Notes: a model not told the origin generated them from the letters alone. Shown: positions 34,556 through 43,394, counted from the stretch's first letter. The stretch is 64,000 bases of DNA from Selenomonas sputigena ATCC 35185 (GCF_000208405.1 NC_015437.1:2411501-2475500), one strand, 5' to 3'. Translations and numbers: made by a program.

Positions 34556-35557
34556 ATGACGAAGAACACCATCACCGTATTCAAAGGCGACGGCATCGGC
34601 CCCGAAATCACGGACGCCGTCCTCGAAATCCTCGAAAAGGCGGGCGCAAACCTCACATACGAAATCTTTAACGTCGGCGAAGCCGAGTACGAGCGAAACG
34701 GCGCACTGATTCCGGCAGCCGGACTCGCCTCCTTTGAAAAGACGCACGTCCTTTTGAAATCCCCCATCACGACGCCCGTCGGCAAGGGCTTCCGTTCGCT
34801 CAACGTCACGCTTCGCACGAAGTACGACCTCTACGCGAACATCCGCCCCGCGAAGTCGAACGAAGCCGTCAGGACGCCCTTCCCCAAGGTCGATCTCATC
34901 ACCTTCCGCGAGAACACGGAAGACCTCTACGTCGGCGTCGAGGAAGAAATCGACGAAAACACCATGCACGCGACGAAGATCATCACGCGCGAGAAGAGCG
35001 AGCGAATCTGCCGCGCCGCCTTCCGCTACGCCGAAGCACATGGGCGAAAGAAGGTCACGTGCGTCCACAAGGCAAACATCATGAAGCTCTCGGACGGACT
35101 CTTCCGCTCCGTCTTCTACGAAGTCGCCAAGGAATTTCCCGCCATCGAAGCCGACGACAAGATGGTCGACGCCGTCTGCATGATGCTCGTCATGCACCCC
35201 GAAAACTTCGACATTCTGGTCATGCCGAACCTCTACGGCGACATCGTGTCCGATCTCACGAGCGGACTCATCGGCGGCCTAGGCCTCCTGCCGTCGAGCA
35301 ACATCGGCGATCGTTTGGCGATGTTCGAAGCCGTGCACGGCAGTGCGCCCGACATCGCGGGCAAAGGCATCGCGAACCCCACGGCGTTTCTGTGGTCCGC
35401 CTGCATGATGCTCGAACACCTCGGCGACAACGAGACAGCCGCCCGCATCCGCCGCGCCGTCGACGCAACGCTCAAGGAAGCGAAGAGCCTGACCCCCGAC
35501 CTCGGCGGCACGGCGACGACGCACGAATACACGAAGGCGATCGTCGAAAAGCTCTGA
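34556..35557 (+). CDS. icd: NAD(P)-dependent isocitrate dehydrogenase
   Basis: 333 residues of the isocitrate/isopropylmalate dehydrogenase fold. The N-terminus is VFKGDGIGPEIT. ITTPVGKGFRSLNVTLR carries the Ser/Asn substrate loop of isocitrate enzymes, and FRENTEDLYVGVEE is typical of isocitrate rather than isopropylmalate enzymes. The C-terminal MPNLYGDIVSDLTSGLIGGLG and FEAVHGSAPDIAGKGIANP complete the active site. The ATG touches the citrate synthase stop codon. With acn and citrate synthase it makes 2-oxoglutarate for glutamate. Cofactor choice is not certain from sequence alone. Confidence 0.92.
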   Translation: MTKNTITVFKGDGIGPEITDAVLEILEKAGANLTYEIFNVGEAEYERNGALIPAAGLASFEKTHVLLKSPITTPVGKGFRSLNVTLRTKYDLYANIRPAKSNEAVRTPFPKVDLITFRENTEDLYVGVEEEIDENTMHATKIITREKSERICRAAFRYAEAHGRKKVTCVHKANIMKLSDGLFRSVFYEVAKEFPAIEADDKMVDAVCMMLVMHPENFDILVMPNLYGDIVSDLTSGLIGGLGLLPSSNIGDRLAMFEAVHGSAPDIAGKGIANPTAFLWSACMMLEHLGDNETAARIRRAVDATLKEAKSLTPDLGGTATTHEYTKAIVEKL

Positions 35558-35570
35558 AGAAAAAAAGCGA

Positions 35571-35616
35571 TGGGCTGTTGCATAAGTCGAATTTAACTTA
35601 TGCGACAGCCCTATTT
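35571..35616 (+). terminator. Terminator of the citrate synthase-icd operon
   Basis: A stem of about 16 bp (35572-35587 with 35596-35611) is followed by TATTTC. Its GGCTGTTGCA/TGCGACAGCC flanks resemble the terminator at 15092. Confidence 0.78.
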
Positions 35617-35647
35617 CAATTTCAAATTATACATTCTTTTTATAAGG

Positions 35648-35797
35648 AAGGATTCGTAGCCCAGCGGAGCTGGACAACGAAATCTAAAGCCCACCTGCGC
35701 CCTTTGGGCTTGTCGGGCAGAGGGAAAAGGATTCGTAGCCCAGCGTTGCTGGACAACGAAATCTAAAGCCCGCCTGCGCCCTTTGGGCTTGTCGGGC
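35648..35797. repeat. Tandem pair of 71-base repeats
   Basis: Units 35648-35718 and 35727-35797, separated by 8 bases, differ at only a few positions. Each begins AAGGATTCGTAGCCCAGCG and ends TTTGGGCTTGTCGGGC. Their minus strand contains CAAGCCCAAAGGGCGCAG, also present in dispersed repeat copy B. Confidence 0.85.
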
Positions 35798-35817
35798 TTA
35801 AGATTTCGTAGTACAAT
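35789..35817 (+). promoter_or_regulatory. Pyruvate kinase promoter, -35 inside the repeat
   Basis: TTGTCG (35789-35794), a 17-base spacer and TACAAT (35812-35817). The -35 box is the end of the second repeat unit. Confidence 0.5.
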
Positions 35818-35860
35818 AAAAGCACGAGAATATCTTGTATGCATGGATGGAGGATGAAGT

Positions 35861-37279
35861 ATGCTTAACAAGAAGACGAAGATCGTTTGCACGCAGGGGC
35901 CGTCTACGGATGCGCCGGGCATGGTGGAGAAGCTCATTGAGAACGGCATGAATGTCGCGCGCTTCAACTTTTCGCATGGTACGCATGACGAACATTTGAA
36001 GCGCATCAACCGCGTGCGTGAGGCATCGAAGAAGACGGGGCGCGTCGTTTCGCTGCTGCTCGACACGAAGGGGCCGGAGATGCGCCTCGGCGAATTCAAG
36101 GACGGCTCGGTCATGCTCGAAGCGGGAAAGCCGTTCCTTCTGACGTACGACGATGCGCCGGGCGATGAGACGAAGTGCTCGGTCAACCACAAGAAGCTCT
36201 ACACGGAGGTCAAGCCCGGCGACAAGCTGCTCCTTTCCGACGGACTCGTCGAGCTGAAGGTCGAGAAGATCCAGGGCAAGGACATCGTGACGACGATTCT
36301 GAACTCGGGCAAGATGAGCACGAGGAAGCGCGTCGCGGCGCCGGGTGTTCCCCTCGGGCTGCCGCCGATCTCGGAGCAGGACAAGAATGACATCCTCTTC
36401 GGCATCGAGCAGGACATGGACTTCATCGCGGCTTCGTTCATCCAGCGCGCTGACGACGTGAAGGAGATCCGCAAGCTGCTCGAAGAGCACAACGGCAGGA
36501 TGGAGATTTATCCGAAAATCGAAAACCTTGAGGGCGTGAAGAACTTCGACTCGATCCTTGAGGTTTCGGACGGCATCATGGTCGCGCGCGGCGATCTCGG
36601 CGTCGAGATCCCGGCCGAGGATGTGCCTCTGATTCAAAAGGAGATCATCGCGAAGTGCAACAAGGCGGGCAAGCCCGTCATCGTCGCGACGCAGATGCTC
36701 GAATCGATGACGACGAATCCGCGTCCGACACGCGCCGAGGCTTCGGACGTCGCGAACGCGATCCTCGACGGCACGGACGCCATCATGCTGTCGGGCGAGA
36801 CGGCGAGCGGCGACTATCCGGCGGAAGCGGTTCAGACGATGGCGACGATCGCGCTTCGCACGGAGTCCTCGCTGCATTACAAGAAGATGTATCAGGGAAC
36901 GGGCCTTGAAGACCTCAAGTCGCGCACGCGTGCGGTCGCCCATGCGACGGTGCAGATGGCGATGGAGCTGAATGCCGACGCGATCATCACGCCGACGGTC
37001 AGCGGCTATACGGCGCGCATCATCTCGCACTACCGCCCGAAATCCCTCATCGTCGCCTACACGCCCGATGCAAAGGCGATGCGCCAGCTGAACCTGCGCT
37101 GGGGCGTCTATCCCATCAAGGCGGCGGGCATCTGGCCTGACGAGGGCGAGATGATTGCGAACGCTACGGCGGCGGCGGTCGAGCAGGGATGTGTCGAGCG
37201 CGGCGATCTGACGATCATCACGTCGGGCATCAAGTCCGAAGAGGGCAATACGAACGCGATCCGCGTCTACACGATTTAA
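35861..37279 (+). CDS. pyk: Pyruvate kinase
   Basis: 472 residues. KTKIVCTQGPSTDAPGMVEKLIENGMNVARFNFSHG at the start, LLDTKGPEMRLGEF, then the signature IYPKIENLEGVKNFDSILEVSDGIMVARGDLGVEIP and MLESMTTNPRPTRAEASDVANAILDGTDAIMLSGETASGDYP. It lacks the extra C-terminal PEP-utiliser-like domain that some Firmicute enzymes carry. It forms pyruvate and ATP from phosphoenolpyruvate. ATG 35861 has GGAGG upstream. It is monocistronic. Confidence 0.97.
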   Translation: MLNKKTKIVCTQGPSTDAPGMVEKLIENGMNVARFNFSHGTHDEHLKRINRVREASKKTGRVVSLLLDTKGPEMRLGEFKDGSVMLEAGKPFLLTYDDAPGDETKCSVNHKKLYTEVKPGDKLLLSDGLVELKVEKIQGKDIVTTILNSGKMSTRKRVAAPGVPLGLPPISEQDKNDILFGIEQDMDFIAASFIQRADDVKEIRKLLEEHNGRMEIYPKIENLEGVKNFDSILEVSDGIMVARGDLGVEIPAEDVPLIQKEIIAKCNKAGKPVIVATQMLESMTTNPRPTRAEASDVANAILDGTDAIMLSGETASGDYPAEAVQTMATIALRTESSLHYKKMYQGTGLEDLKSRTRAVAHATVQMAMELNADAIITPTVSGYTARIISHYRPKSLIVAYTPDAKAMRQLNLRWGVYPIKAAGIWPDEGEMIANATAAAVEQGCVERGDLTIITSGIKSEEGNTNAIRVYTI

Positions 37280-37337
37280 CCGCGTTCCACAGCGGCCTTT
37301 CGCTCCTGTGCATGAGAAAGTTTCTCGCGATTTGCCC

Positions 37338-37366
37338 TTGCGGCGTACGATAGGCTGTGCTATAAT
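37338..37366 (+). promoter_or_regulatory. rpmE promoter
   Basis: TTGCGG (37338-37343), a 17-base spacer and TATAAT (37361-37366) with an extended TGC. Confidence 0.65.
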
Positions 37367-37373
37367 GATGGAA

Positions 37374-37489
37374 CGGCGGGCGTATGCCCGCAAAAGGCTT
37401 TGACCCAGCGATGGGGGAAGGTCGGACCAAGCGAGCGCATAGTTTGCTTGAATGCATTACCCGTCTGGGAAAAAGTGAGGTGTATAGGA
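37374..37489 (+). promoter_or_regulatory. Structured 5' leader of rpmE, candidate L31 autoregulatory RNA
   Basis: A leader of about 115 bases holds a perfect GCGGGC-GTAT-GCCCGC hairpin (37376-37391) and then a CCCAG/CTGGG closing pair (37404-37408 with 37465-37469) around an AAGCGA/TTTGCTT stem. Structured leaders that bind L31 are known in Firmicutes; membership in that motif family is inferred. Confidence 0.42.
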
Positions 37490-37690
37490 ATGAAGGAAGG
37501 GCTTCATCCGGAATTCTTCGAGGCGACGGTGACGTGCGGCTGCGGCAACACGTTCAAGACCGGGTCGACGAAGAAGGAACTGCGCGTGGATGTCTGCTCG
37601 AAGTGCCACCCGTTCTTCACGGGTCGTCAGCGCGATGTCGCTGCCGGCGGACGCATCGAGAAGTTCAACAAGCGCTACGGCAAGCAGTAA
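37490..37690 (+). CDS. rpmE: 50S ribosomal protein L31
   Basis: 66 residues, usual L31 length. [28 protein letters not shown] and [31 protein letters not shown] carry the CxC...CxxC zinc-binding set of the zinc-containing (C+) form. The ATG at 37490 was chosen by family length and the GAGGT upstream. Confidence 0.96.
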   Translation: MKEGLHPEFFEATVTCGCGNTFKTGSTKKELRVDVCSKCHPFFTGRQRDVAAGGRIEKFNKRYGKQ

Positions 37691-37804
37691 GGTGCTGGGG
37701 CAGGGCAGAAATGCCCTGCCCCTTCTTTATGTGATACAAAAGAGCTTTTCGCAGGCGATCCGCTGCTGTTTCGCCGGTGAAACAAGATATGAGGAGGAAA
37801 TTCT

Positions 37805-38764
37805 TTGGACGAAAAACTCATGGTCGGCGGGCAGGCGGTCATCGAGGGCGTGATGATGCGCGGACCCGCTCGTTCGGCGACGGCAGTGCGCACGCCCGAC
37901 GGCAGGATCTCCGTCGAGTCGAAGGAGGTGCGCTCCTTCTCCGACCGCTTCCCCGTCTTTAAGAAGCCCTTCCTGCGCGGCACGGTCGCGCTCGTCGAGT
38001 CCCTCGTCATCGGCATCCGCTCGCTTTCGTGGTCGGCGAAGATGGCGGGCGAGGAGGAAGAGCAGCTTTCCGACAAGGAGCTGGCGGGTACGATCGCCGT
38101 CGCCTTCGTGCTCGCCGCCGTGCTCTTCATCGCATTGCCGACGGGAGCGGCGAAACTCTTTCATGCGTGGTCGGACGATCCCGTCTTTTTGAACCTCGCC
38201 GAGGGCTTCCTGCGCCTCTTCATCTTTCTCGCCTACATCTGGGGCATTTCGCGCATGAAGGACATCCAGCGCGTCTTCCAGTACCACGGCGCGGAGCACA
38301 AGACGATCTTCTGCTTCGAGGCGGGGCTTCCGCTGACGGCGGAGAACGCGCAGAAGTTCGAGCGCTTCCATCCGCGCTGCGGCACGTCGTTCCTCCTGAT
38401 CGTCATGCTCGTCTCCATCTTCGTCTTCGCCTTCCTCGGCTGGCCCGATCTCTGGCTGCGCATCGTGAGCCGCATCGTGCTGCTGCCCGTCGTCGCAGGG
38501 ATCTCCTACGAGGCGATCCGCCTGGCGGGCAGAAGCCGGAACGCGTTCGTTCACGCGCTCTCTTTGCCCGGACTCTGGCTGCAGAGGCTGACGACGCGCG
38601 AGCCGGACGCTTCGATGCTCGAAGTCGCGATCGAGTCGCTGAAGGCGGCGCTGCCCGAGGACAAGATTCCTGCGGGAAGCGCCGATTATCGAAAGACCTC
38701 GGATTCGGAAACGGCTGTGTACGAAACGCCTGCGGCTGCTTTTGCTGCGGGCGAGGGAAAGTGA
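37805..38764 (+). CDS. yqhQ: DUF1385 / YqhQ-type membrane protein
   Basis: 319 residues from TTG 37805, with GAGGAGG upstream. The opening KLMVGGQAVIEGVMMRGP and the central FQYHGAEHKTIFCFEAG and FHPRCGTSFLLIVMLVSIF are the family's invariant blocks. Four or so membrane segments lie between residues 95 and 240. A metal-dependent role is suspected from the conserved His/Glu/Cys. It is commonly followed by prfA and prmC, as here, but its molecular function is not established. Confidence 0.9.
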   Translation: MDEKLMVGGQAVIEGVMMRGPARSATAVRTPDGRISVESKEVRSFSDRFPVFKKPFLRGTVALVESLVIGIRSLSWSAKMAGEEEEQLSDKELAGTIAVAFVLAAVLFIALPTGAAKLFHAWSDDPVFLNLAEGFLRLFIFLAYIWGISRMKDIQRVFQYHGAEHKTIFCFEAGLPLTAENAQKFERFHPRCGTSFLLIVMLVSIFVFAFLGWPDLWLRIVSRIVLLPVVAGISYEAIRLAGRSRNAFVHALSLPGLWLQRLTTREPDASMLEVAIESLKAALPEDKIPAGSADYRKTSDSETAVYETPAAAFAAGEGK

Positions 38765-38776
38765 GGAAGATGCGAC

Positions 38777-39844
38777 GTGCTGGACAAGCTCCATGCCGTA
38801 GAGGAAAAATATCGCGAGCTTGAGTCGCTGATCAGCGATCCGGCGGTGCTCGCCGACATGCCGAAGTGGCAAAAGCTGAGCCGCGAGCACGCACAGCTCG
38901 CTCCCGTCGTGGAGAAGTACCGCGAGTACAAGAAGGTGCGCGAGGGGCTTCTTGAGGCGAAGGCGATCTTCGACGACAATCCCGACGCAGACATGCGCCG
39001 CCTCGCCGAGGAGGAGATTGCCGAACTGCGCCCACGCCTGGAGGCGTTGGAGCGCGAGCTGCCGATCCTGCTCCTGCCCAAAGATCCGAACGATGCGAAG
39101 AACGTCATCGTCGAGATCCGGGGCGGCGTCGGCGGCGAGGAAGCGGCGCTCTTCGCGGGCGACCTCTTCCGCATGTACGCACGCTACGCCGAGCGGCGCG
39201 GCTGGCGCGTCGACGTCATTGACAAGAACGCGACGGAGATCGGCGGCTTCAAGGAGATTGCCTTTTCCGTCGACGGCGCGGGCGCGTACAGCTTTTTGAA
39301 GTACGAGAGCGGCACGCACCGCGTGCAGCGCGTGCCCGTCACGGAGTCGAGCGGGCGCATCCACACGTCCGCCGTGACGGTCGCGGTTTTGCCTGAGGCC
39401 GAGGAAGTCGAGGTCGAGATCGCGCCCGCCGACCTTCGCATCGACACGTACTGCGCTTCGGGTGCGGGCGGCCAGTACGTCAACCGCACGGAGACGGCGA
39501 TCCGCATCACCCATCTGCCGACGGGCATCGTCGTGCAGTGCCAGGATGAAAAGTCGCAGCTCAAGAACAAGGAAAAGGCCATGCGCGTCCTGCGTGCGCG
39601 CATCTTGGAGGCAGCGCGCGAGGAGCAGGCGGCGACGGTTGCCGCCGACCGCAAGAGCCAGGTCGGCTCGGGCGACCGCAGCGAGCGCATACGTACCTAC
39701 AACTTCCCGCAGGGGCGCGTGACCGATCACCGCATCGGTCTGACGCTGCACAAGCTCGCGGCCGTGCTCGACGGGGACTTGGATGAGCTTCTGGCCGCGC
39801 TGATCACGGCGGATCAAGCGGAAAAGCTCAGGCAGGCCGAATGA
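38777..39844 (+). CDS. prfA: Peptide chain release factor 1
   Basis: 355 residues from GTG 38777. The catalytic GGQ lies in [24 protein letters not shown]. The tripeptide-anticodon region contains [27 protein letters not shown], and the length fits RF1. It releases peptides at UAA/UAG. The prmC gene, whose product methylates the GGQ glutamine, overlaps its end. Confidence 0.97.
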   Translation: MLDKLHAVEEKYRELESLISDPAVLADMPKWQKLSREHAQLAPVVEKYREYKKVREGLLEAKAIFDDNPDADMRRLAEEEIAELRPRLEALERELPILLLPKDPNDAKNVIVEIRGGVGGEEAALFAGDLFRMYARYAERRGWRVDVIDKNATEIGGFKEIAFSVDGAGAYSFLKYESGTHRVQRVPVTESSGRIHTSAVTVAVLPEAEEVEVEIAPADLRIDTYCASGAGGQYVNRTETAIRITHLPTGIVVQCQDEKSQLKNKEKAMRVLRARILEAAREEQAATVAADRKSQVGSGDRSERIRTYNFPQGRVTDHRIGLTLHKLAAVLDGDLDELLAALITADQAEKLRQAE

Positions 39845-40719
39845 TGGCGCACGAAGTCTGGACGATCGGCTCGATCCTCTCGTGGACACAGGGCTACTTC
39901 ACAGAAAAGGGCATCGAGACGCCGCGCCTCGATGCCGAGGTGCTTCTCTCGCATGTGCTCGGAAAGGAGCGCATCTACCTCTACGTCCATTTCGACGAGC
40001 CGCTGGAAAAGGAAGAGCTTGCGGCGTTCCGCAAGGCGGTCGCTGAGCGTGCGCGGCGCGTGCCAACGGCCTATATCACGGGCAGGCGCGAGTTCATGGG
40101 GCTTGATTTCGCCGTGTCGAGGGCGACGCTGATTCCGCGTCCCGATACGGAGATCCTTGTGGAAGCGGCCATCGAGAGATTGGGACGGCTGGCGGAGAAT
40201 GGGAGAAAGCCCCTGCGCTTCGCTGACATCGGCACGGGGACGGGCGCAATCGCGCTCTCGGTGCTCAAGTACGCTTCGGAAGACGTCGCGGCGGATGCCG
40301 TCGACATCTCGGGCGCGGCGCTCGCCATTGCGCGAGAGAACGCCGAGCGGCTGGGACTCTCTGCGTGCGTGCATTTTCATGAGGGCGACCTTCTCGCGCC
40401 GCTTTCCCATGCGGCATACGATGCGATCCTCTCGAACCCGCCTTACATTCCCGACGCCGACTTCGAGCGCCTTGCGCCCGAAGTGCGCAGCTATGAGCCG
40501 ATGACCGCGCTCAAGGGCGGTGCGGACGGCATGGACTTCTACGCGCGTCTTGCCGAGGCGGCGCCGCAGTATTTGCGGGCGGGCGGCTTCCTCGCCGTGG
40601 AGGCGGGCATCGGTCAGGCGCAGAAGATTCGCGCCTTGGCGAAAGAGCCTTGGGGCGATGTCGAGATCTTGCCGGATCTCGCAGGCATCGAGCGCGTCGT
40701 CGTGCTGTGGAGAAAATGA
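39841..40719 (+). CDS. prmC: Release factor glutamine methyltransferase
   Basis: 292 residues. An N-terminal helical domain ([29 protein letters not shown]) leads to a Rossmann SAM domain with [13 protein letters not shown] and the signature NPPYIP. It methylates the Gln of the GGQ motif in RF1 and RF2. Its ATG overlaps the prfA stop (39841-39844), ensuring coupling with its substrate. Confidence 0.96.
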   Translation: MMAHEVWTIGSILSWTQGYFTEKGIETPRLDAEVLLSHVLGKERIYLYVHFDEPLEKEELAAFRKAVAERARRVPTAYITGRREFMGLDFAVSRATLIPRPDTEILVEAAIERLGRLAENGRKPLRFADIGTGTGAIALSVLKYASEDVAADAVDISGAALAIARENAERLGLSACVHFHEGDLLAPLSHAAYDAILSNPPYIPDADFERLAPEVRSYEPMTALKGGADGMDFYARLAEAAPQYLRAGGFLAVEAGIGQAQKIRALAKEPWGDVEILPDLAGIERVVVLWRK

Positions 40720-40824
40720 GGCTGCGTCGCGCAAGCGGCGCTTTTTGTATGTGAAGACGCACGCCTTTTCGCACCGCTTCCGGAAGGTGCCAGGGCGTGC
40801 GCGGTTCGCTGGACAGGGGAGGAA

Positions 40825-41958
40825 ATGTCTGTGTTTTCAACAAAGGTTCTGCCGCCGACAGCAGCCGCCATCGAGGAGGCGGTGCATCTTCTTCGTGCGG
40901 GCGAGGTCGTCGCCTTTCCGACGGAGACGGTCTACGGACTCGGCGCGAACGGCTTCGACGCCGCCGCCTGCGCGAAGATCTACGAGGCGAAGGGGCGGCC
41001 TTCGGACAATCCGCTGATCCTGCACATCGCACACCGCGCCATGCTCGACGAAGTGGCGCTCGACGTGCCCGAGATGGCAGAGCATCTTCTGGCGGCATTT
41101 GCGCCCGGTCCTCTGACCTTGGTGCTACGCCGCTGCGCCGCTGTGCCCGATCGGATCACGGGCGGCCTCGCGACGGTCGGCGTGCGCATGCCGGAAAACG
41201 ACGCCGCACTCGCCCTGATTCGCGCGGCGGGCTTTCCTCTAGCCGCGCCGAGCGCCAACACGTCGGGCAGGCCGAGTCCGACGACAGCGGAGACGGTGCT
41301 CGAAGACCTCGCAGGGCGCATCCCGCTAATTCTCGACGGCGGCCCTTGCCGCTTCGGCGTCGAATCGACGATCGTCGATGTGACGGGCGAGGCTGCCGTC
41401 ATCCTGCGCCCCGGCGCCATCACGCGCGAGATGCTCGAAGAGGTCGTCGCCGACGTACGGCTCGACCCGGGACTCGCCGCCCAGGAGCGTGCGGCGCAGA
41501 TGAGCGTCGGCGCGATGTGCCCTGCGGCGGCGAACAGCGCGGAAGCGAGCGAAACGGCCGGCATGCATACGGTCGCCGCCGCACCGCGAGCGCCCGGCAT
41601 GAAGTACACGCACTATGCGCCGCGAGCGCCGCTGACCTTGCTCGCCGCCCCGCCCGCCGCCTTGCCCGCCGCCTTTCGCGCGGCACTTGCCGAAGCGGCG
41701 GGCAAGTCGGTCGGTCTCATCGTGACGGACGAGACGGCGGCGGCGCTTGCAGGCGAGGCGGAAGAAGACTTCGTCGTGCGTCTCGGCGCGAGAAAAGACG
41801 TGCGTTCCATCGCCGCGCATCTTTACGAAGCCCTTCGCGCCTTCGATGAAAAAAAGGTTGACTTCATCCTCGGCGAAGCTCTTGACGAAAGCGGCTTGGG
41901 ACTCGCCATCATGAACCGCCTCAAGAAGGCCGCAGGCTATCGGATTCGCCGCTTTTGA
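40825..41958 (+). CDS. Sua5/YwlC threonylcarbamoyl-AMP synthase
   Basis: 377 residues. The YrdC domain has AFPTETVYGLGANGF, KGRPSDNPLILHI, APGPLTLVL and APSANTSGRPSPT. A C-terminal Sua5 domain follows, joined by PGMKYTHYAPRAPL. The enzyme makes threonylcarbamoyl-AMP for the t6A37 modification of ANN-decoding tRNAs. GGAGG lies only 2-3 bases before ATG 40825, so the in-frame GTG at 40831, with 8-base spacing, may be the real start. Confidence 0.95.
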   Translation: MSVFSTKVLPPTAAAIEEAVHLLRAGEVVAFPTETVYGLGANGFDAAACAKIYEAKGRPSDNPLILHIAHRAMLDEVALDVPEMAEHLLAAFAPGPLTLVLRRCAAVPDRITGGLATVGVRMPENDAALALIRAAGFPLAAPSANTSGRPSPTTAETVLEDLAGRIPLILDGGPCRFGVESTIVDVTGEAAVILRPGAITREMLEEVVADVRLDPGLAAQERAAQMSVGAMCPAAANSAEASETAGMHTVAAAPRAPGMKYTHYAPRAPLTLLAAPPAALPAAFRAALAEAAGKSVGLIVTDETAAALAGEAEEDFVVRLGARKDVRSIAAHLYEALRAFDEKKVDFILGEALDESGLGLAIMNRLKKAAGYRIRRF

Positions 41959-41966
41959 ACGGCATG

Positions 41967-41975
41967 TGATATAAT
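41967..41975 (+). promoter_or_regulatory. Extended -10 promoter of the DUF4160 gene
   Basis: TATAAT (41970-41975) preceded by TGA, 33 bases before the start codon; no clear -35. Confidence 0.45.
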
Positions 41976-42007
41976 GGGGACGAGTGAATGAGGAGGTGTA
42001 GGGCATC

Positions 42008-42274
42008 ATGCCCGAGATCAGCTTGTTTTTTGGCATACGCATCACGATGTATTACGAAGATCACAATCCACCGCATATCCATGCAGAATATGCGGGAAAT
42101 GAAGCGACCATCGACATTCAAAATGCCCATATCCTGCGCGGCTACCTGCCCGGAAGGCAGTTGAAACTTGTCCTCGCATGGTGCGTCATGTATCAGGATG
42201 AACTGATGCAGAATTGGGAACTGGCAAAGAGCGGCAGAACGCCGGAGCGCATACCGCCGATGAGGAGGGGATAA
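42008..42274 (+). CDS. DUF4160 protein
   Basis: 88 residues. MPEISLFFGIRITMYYEDHNPPHIHAEYAGNEATIDI is the family hallmark with its PHIHAxY core. The rest is a basic helix. Function is unknown. It is followed at once by a DUF2442 gene, a pairing common in anaerobes and often proposed to be a toxin-antitoxin-like module. AGGTG lies upstream of ATG 42008. Confidence 0.85.
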   Translation: MPEISLFFGIRITMYYEDHNPPHIHAEYAGNEATIDIQNAHILRGYLPGRQLKLVLAWCVMYQDELMQNWELAKSGRTPERIPPMRRG

Positions 42275-42276
42275 TC

Positions 42277-42624
42277 ATGGACAGCCGATTCATGCCCGAG
42301 GTGCTGCAGGCCGTGCCGGGCGACGGATATGTCATCTATGCGTATTTCAACGACGGCACCGTGCGCCGCTACGATGCGGCGAAGCTCGTGCAGAAGGGCG
42401 GCGTCTTCGCGCGCCTCAAAGAGCGCGCATTCTTCACCGCCGCCCTGACGGTCATGAACGGCACGGCGGCATGGGATGTCACGGGGACGCGCGATGCGGC
42501 GCAGTGCATTGATATAGATCCGTTCGTTCTCTATGAGTCTCCTGTCGTACCCGACCCGTTGGAACGCGCGGATACCCCGGGAGATCATGCTTGTACGATG
42601 AAAGTGGATGCTGAAAACACCTGA
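42277..42624 (+). CDS. DUF2442 protein
   Basis: 115 residues. VLQAVPGDGYVIYAYFNDGTVRRYDAAKLVQKGGVFARLKE and GTAAWDVTGTRDAAQCIDIDPFVLYESP give the DUF2442 pattern (Y/FxDGxxxxxD... then W..dLdP). ATG 42277 has GAGGAGGGG upstream, three bases after the DUF4160 stop. Unknown function; probably acts with its partner. Confidence 0.82.
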   Translation: MDSRFMPEVLQAVPGDGYVIYAYFNDGTVRRYDAAKLVQKGGVFARLKERAFFTAALTVMNGTAAWDVTGTRDAAQCIDIDPFVLYESPVVPDPLERADTPGDHACTMKVDAENT

Positions 42625-42640
42625 AATCATAGGGAGTAAA

Positions 42641-42695
42641 GGCAAAGTTGCCCCCTCCGTCTGTGTCTTTGGTTTGATTTCTTGGACTTTCACGC
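42641..42695 (-). repeat. Dispersed repeat fragment, copy E
   Basis: The minus strand reads GCGTGAAAGTCCAAGAAATC and continues with GGGGGCAACTTTGCC, matching the first block of copy A; the palindromic tail is missing. Confidence 0.5.
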
Positions 42696-42750
42696 TAATT
42701 TTAGAGGATCGTGAAACTTTGCGGGACAAGGTGGATTTTCTTGGAAAGTC

Positions 42751-42829
42751 GTAGTATAATACTACTTAGGAATCGTGCTTTTTCGCTGATGTGAAAAAGT
42801 AAATTTTTAGAGATAGGTATTATATCCTA
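42751..42829 (+). promoter_or_regulatory. MarR promoter with two palindromic operators
   Basis: GTAGTATAATACTAC (42751-42765) is a perfect palindrome containing the -10 box TATAAT (42755-42760). A related near-palindrome TAGGTATTATATCCTA lies at 42814-42829, just before the gene. Placement over the -10 and downstream points to autorepression. Confidence 0.65.
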
Positions 42830-42848
42830 CTTCAGAGGAGGGTCTGCT

Positions 42849-43277
42849 TTGCAGCCAAGCGATATGGGAACGATCATTGCTTTGATCTATCGGTACAGCC
42901 AGAGTTACTTTAACGAAAAGTTGAAGAAGTATGGTCTGGGCAACGGACAGTATGTGTTCTTGCTGCACCTTCTCGACCATGAGGGGATCAATCAGGAAAC
43001 CTTGGCGCACATGGTGAAGATCGACAAGACGACAGCGGCGCGTGCCGTGGCGAGACTCGTCCATGCCGGCTACGTGAGCCGCACGGTCAGTGACAAGGAT
43101 CGCCGCGCCTATGTGCTGCGCACGACGGAGAAGGCGCAGACCGTGAAAAAGGCGTTGAAGAAGACGATGGACGATTGGTACAAGATCTTAGTACAGGACT
43201 TCTCCCCGGAGGAATGCCGCCAGTTCGACAGATTGCTGAAGCAGGCCGTAGAGAACGCCGCAGCGCAGGAAGCCTAG
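42849..43277 (+). CDS. MarR-family transcriptional regulator
   Basis: 142 residues from TTG 42849 after GAGGAGGG. The winged helix runs through GINQETLAHMVKIDKTTAARAVARLVHAGYVSRTVSDKDRRAYVLRTTEKA, with the DxDRR wing motif of MarR proteins. The helices on either side form the dimer. No transporter or enzyme follows in the same unit, since a terminator comes directly after. It probably represses itself at the palindromes upstream; other targets are unknown. Confidence 0.92.
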   Translation: MQPSDMGTIIALIYRYSQSYFNEKLKKYGLGNGQYVFLLHLLDHEGINQETLAHMVKIDKTTAARAVARLVHAGYVSRTVSDKDRRAYVLRTTEKAQTVKKALKKTMDDWYKILVQDFSPEECRQFDRLLKQAVENAAAQEA

Positions 43278-43288
43278 GCGCTATTAAG

Positions 43289-43327
43289 GAAGCCCCGAGG
43301 AATGGCATGAGATTCCTCGGGGCTTTT
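43289..43327 (+). terminator. Terminator of the MarR gene
   Basis: GCCCCGAGGAAT (43292-43303) pairs with ATTCCTCGGGGC (43312-43323), followed by TTTTC. Confidence 0.88.
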
Positions 43328-43394
43328 CGTGCATCTTAGCGTATGATTTCAAAGGCAAGAGAATGGCGTGCGATACAGGGAGGAGTACCCCACA

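Noticed and set aside
33341-35197. A 618-codon minus-strand frame across citrate synthase and isocitrate dehydrogenase
   Set aside because: Both plus-strand genes are unmistakable enzymes with full active sites; the antisense frame has no recognisable domain.
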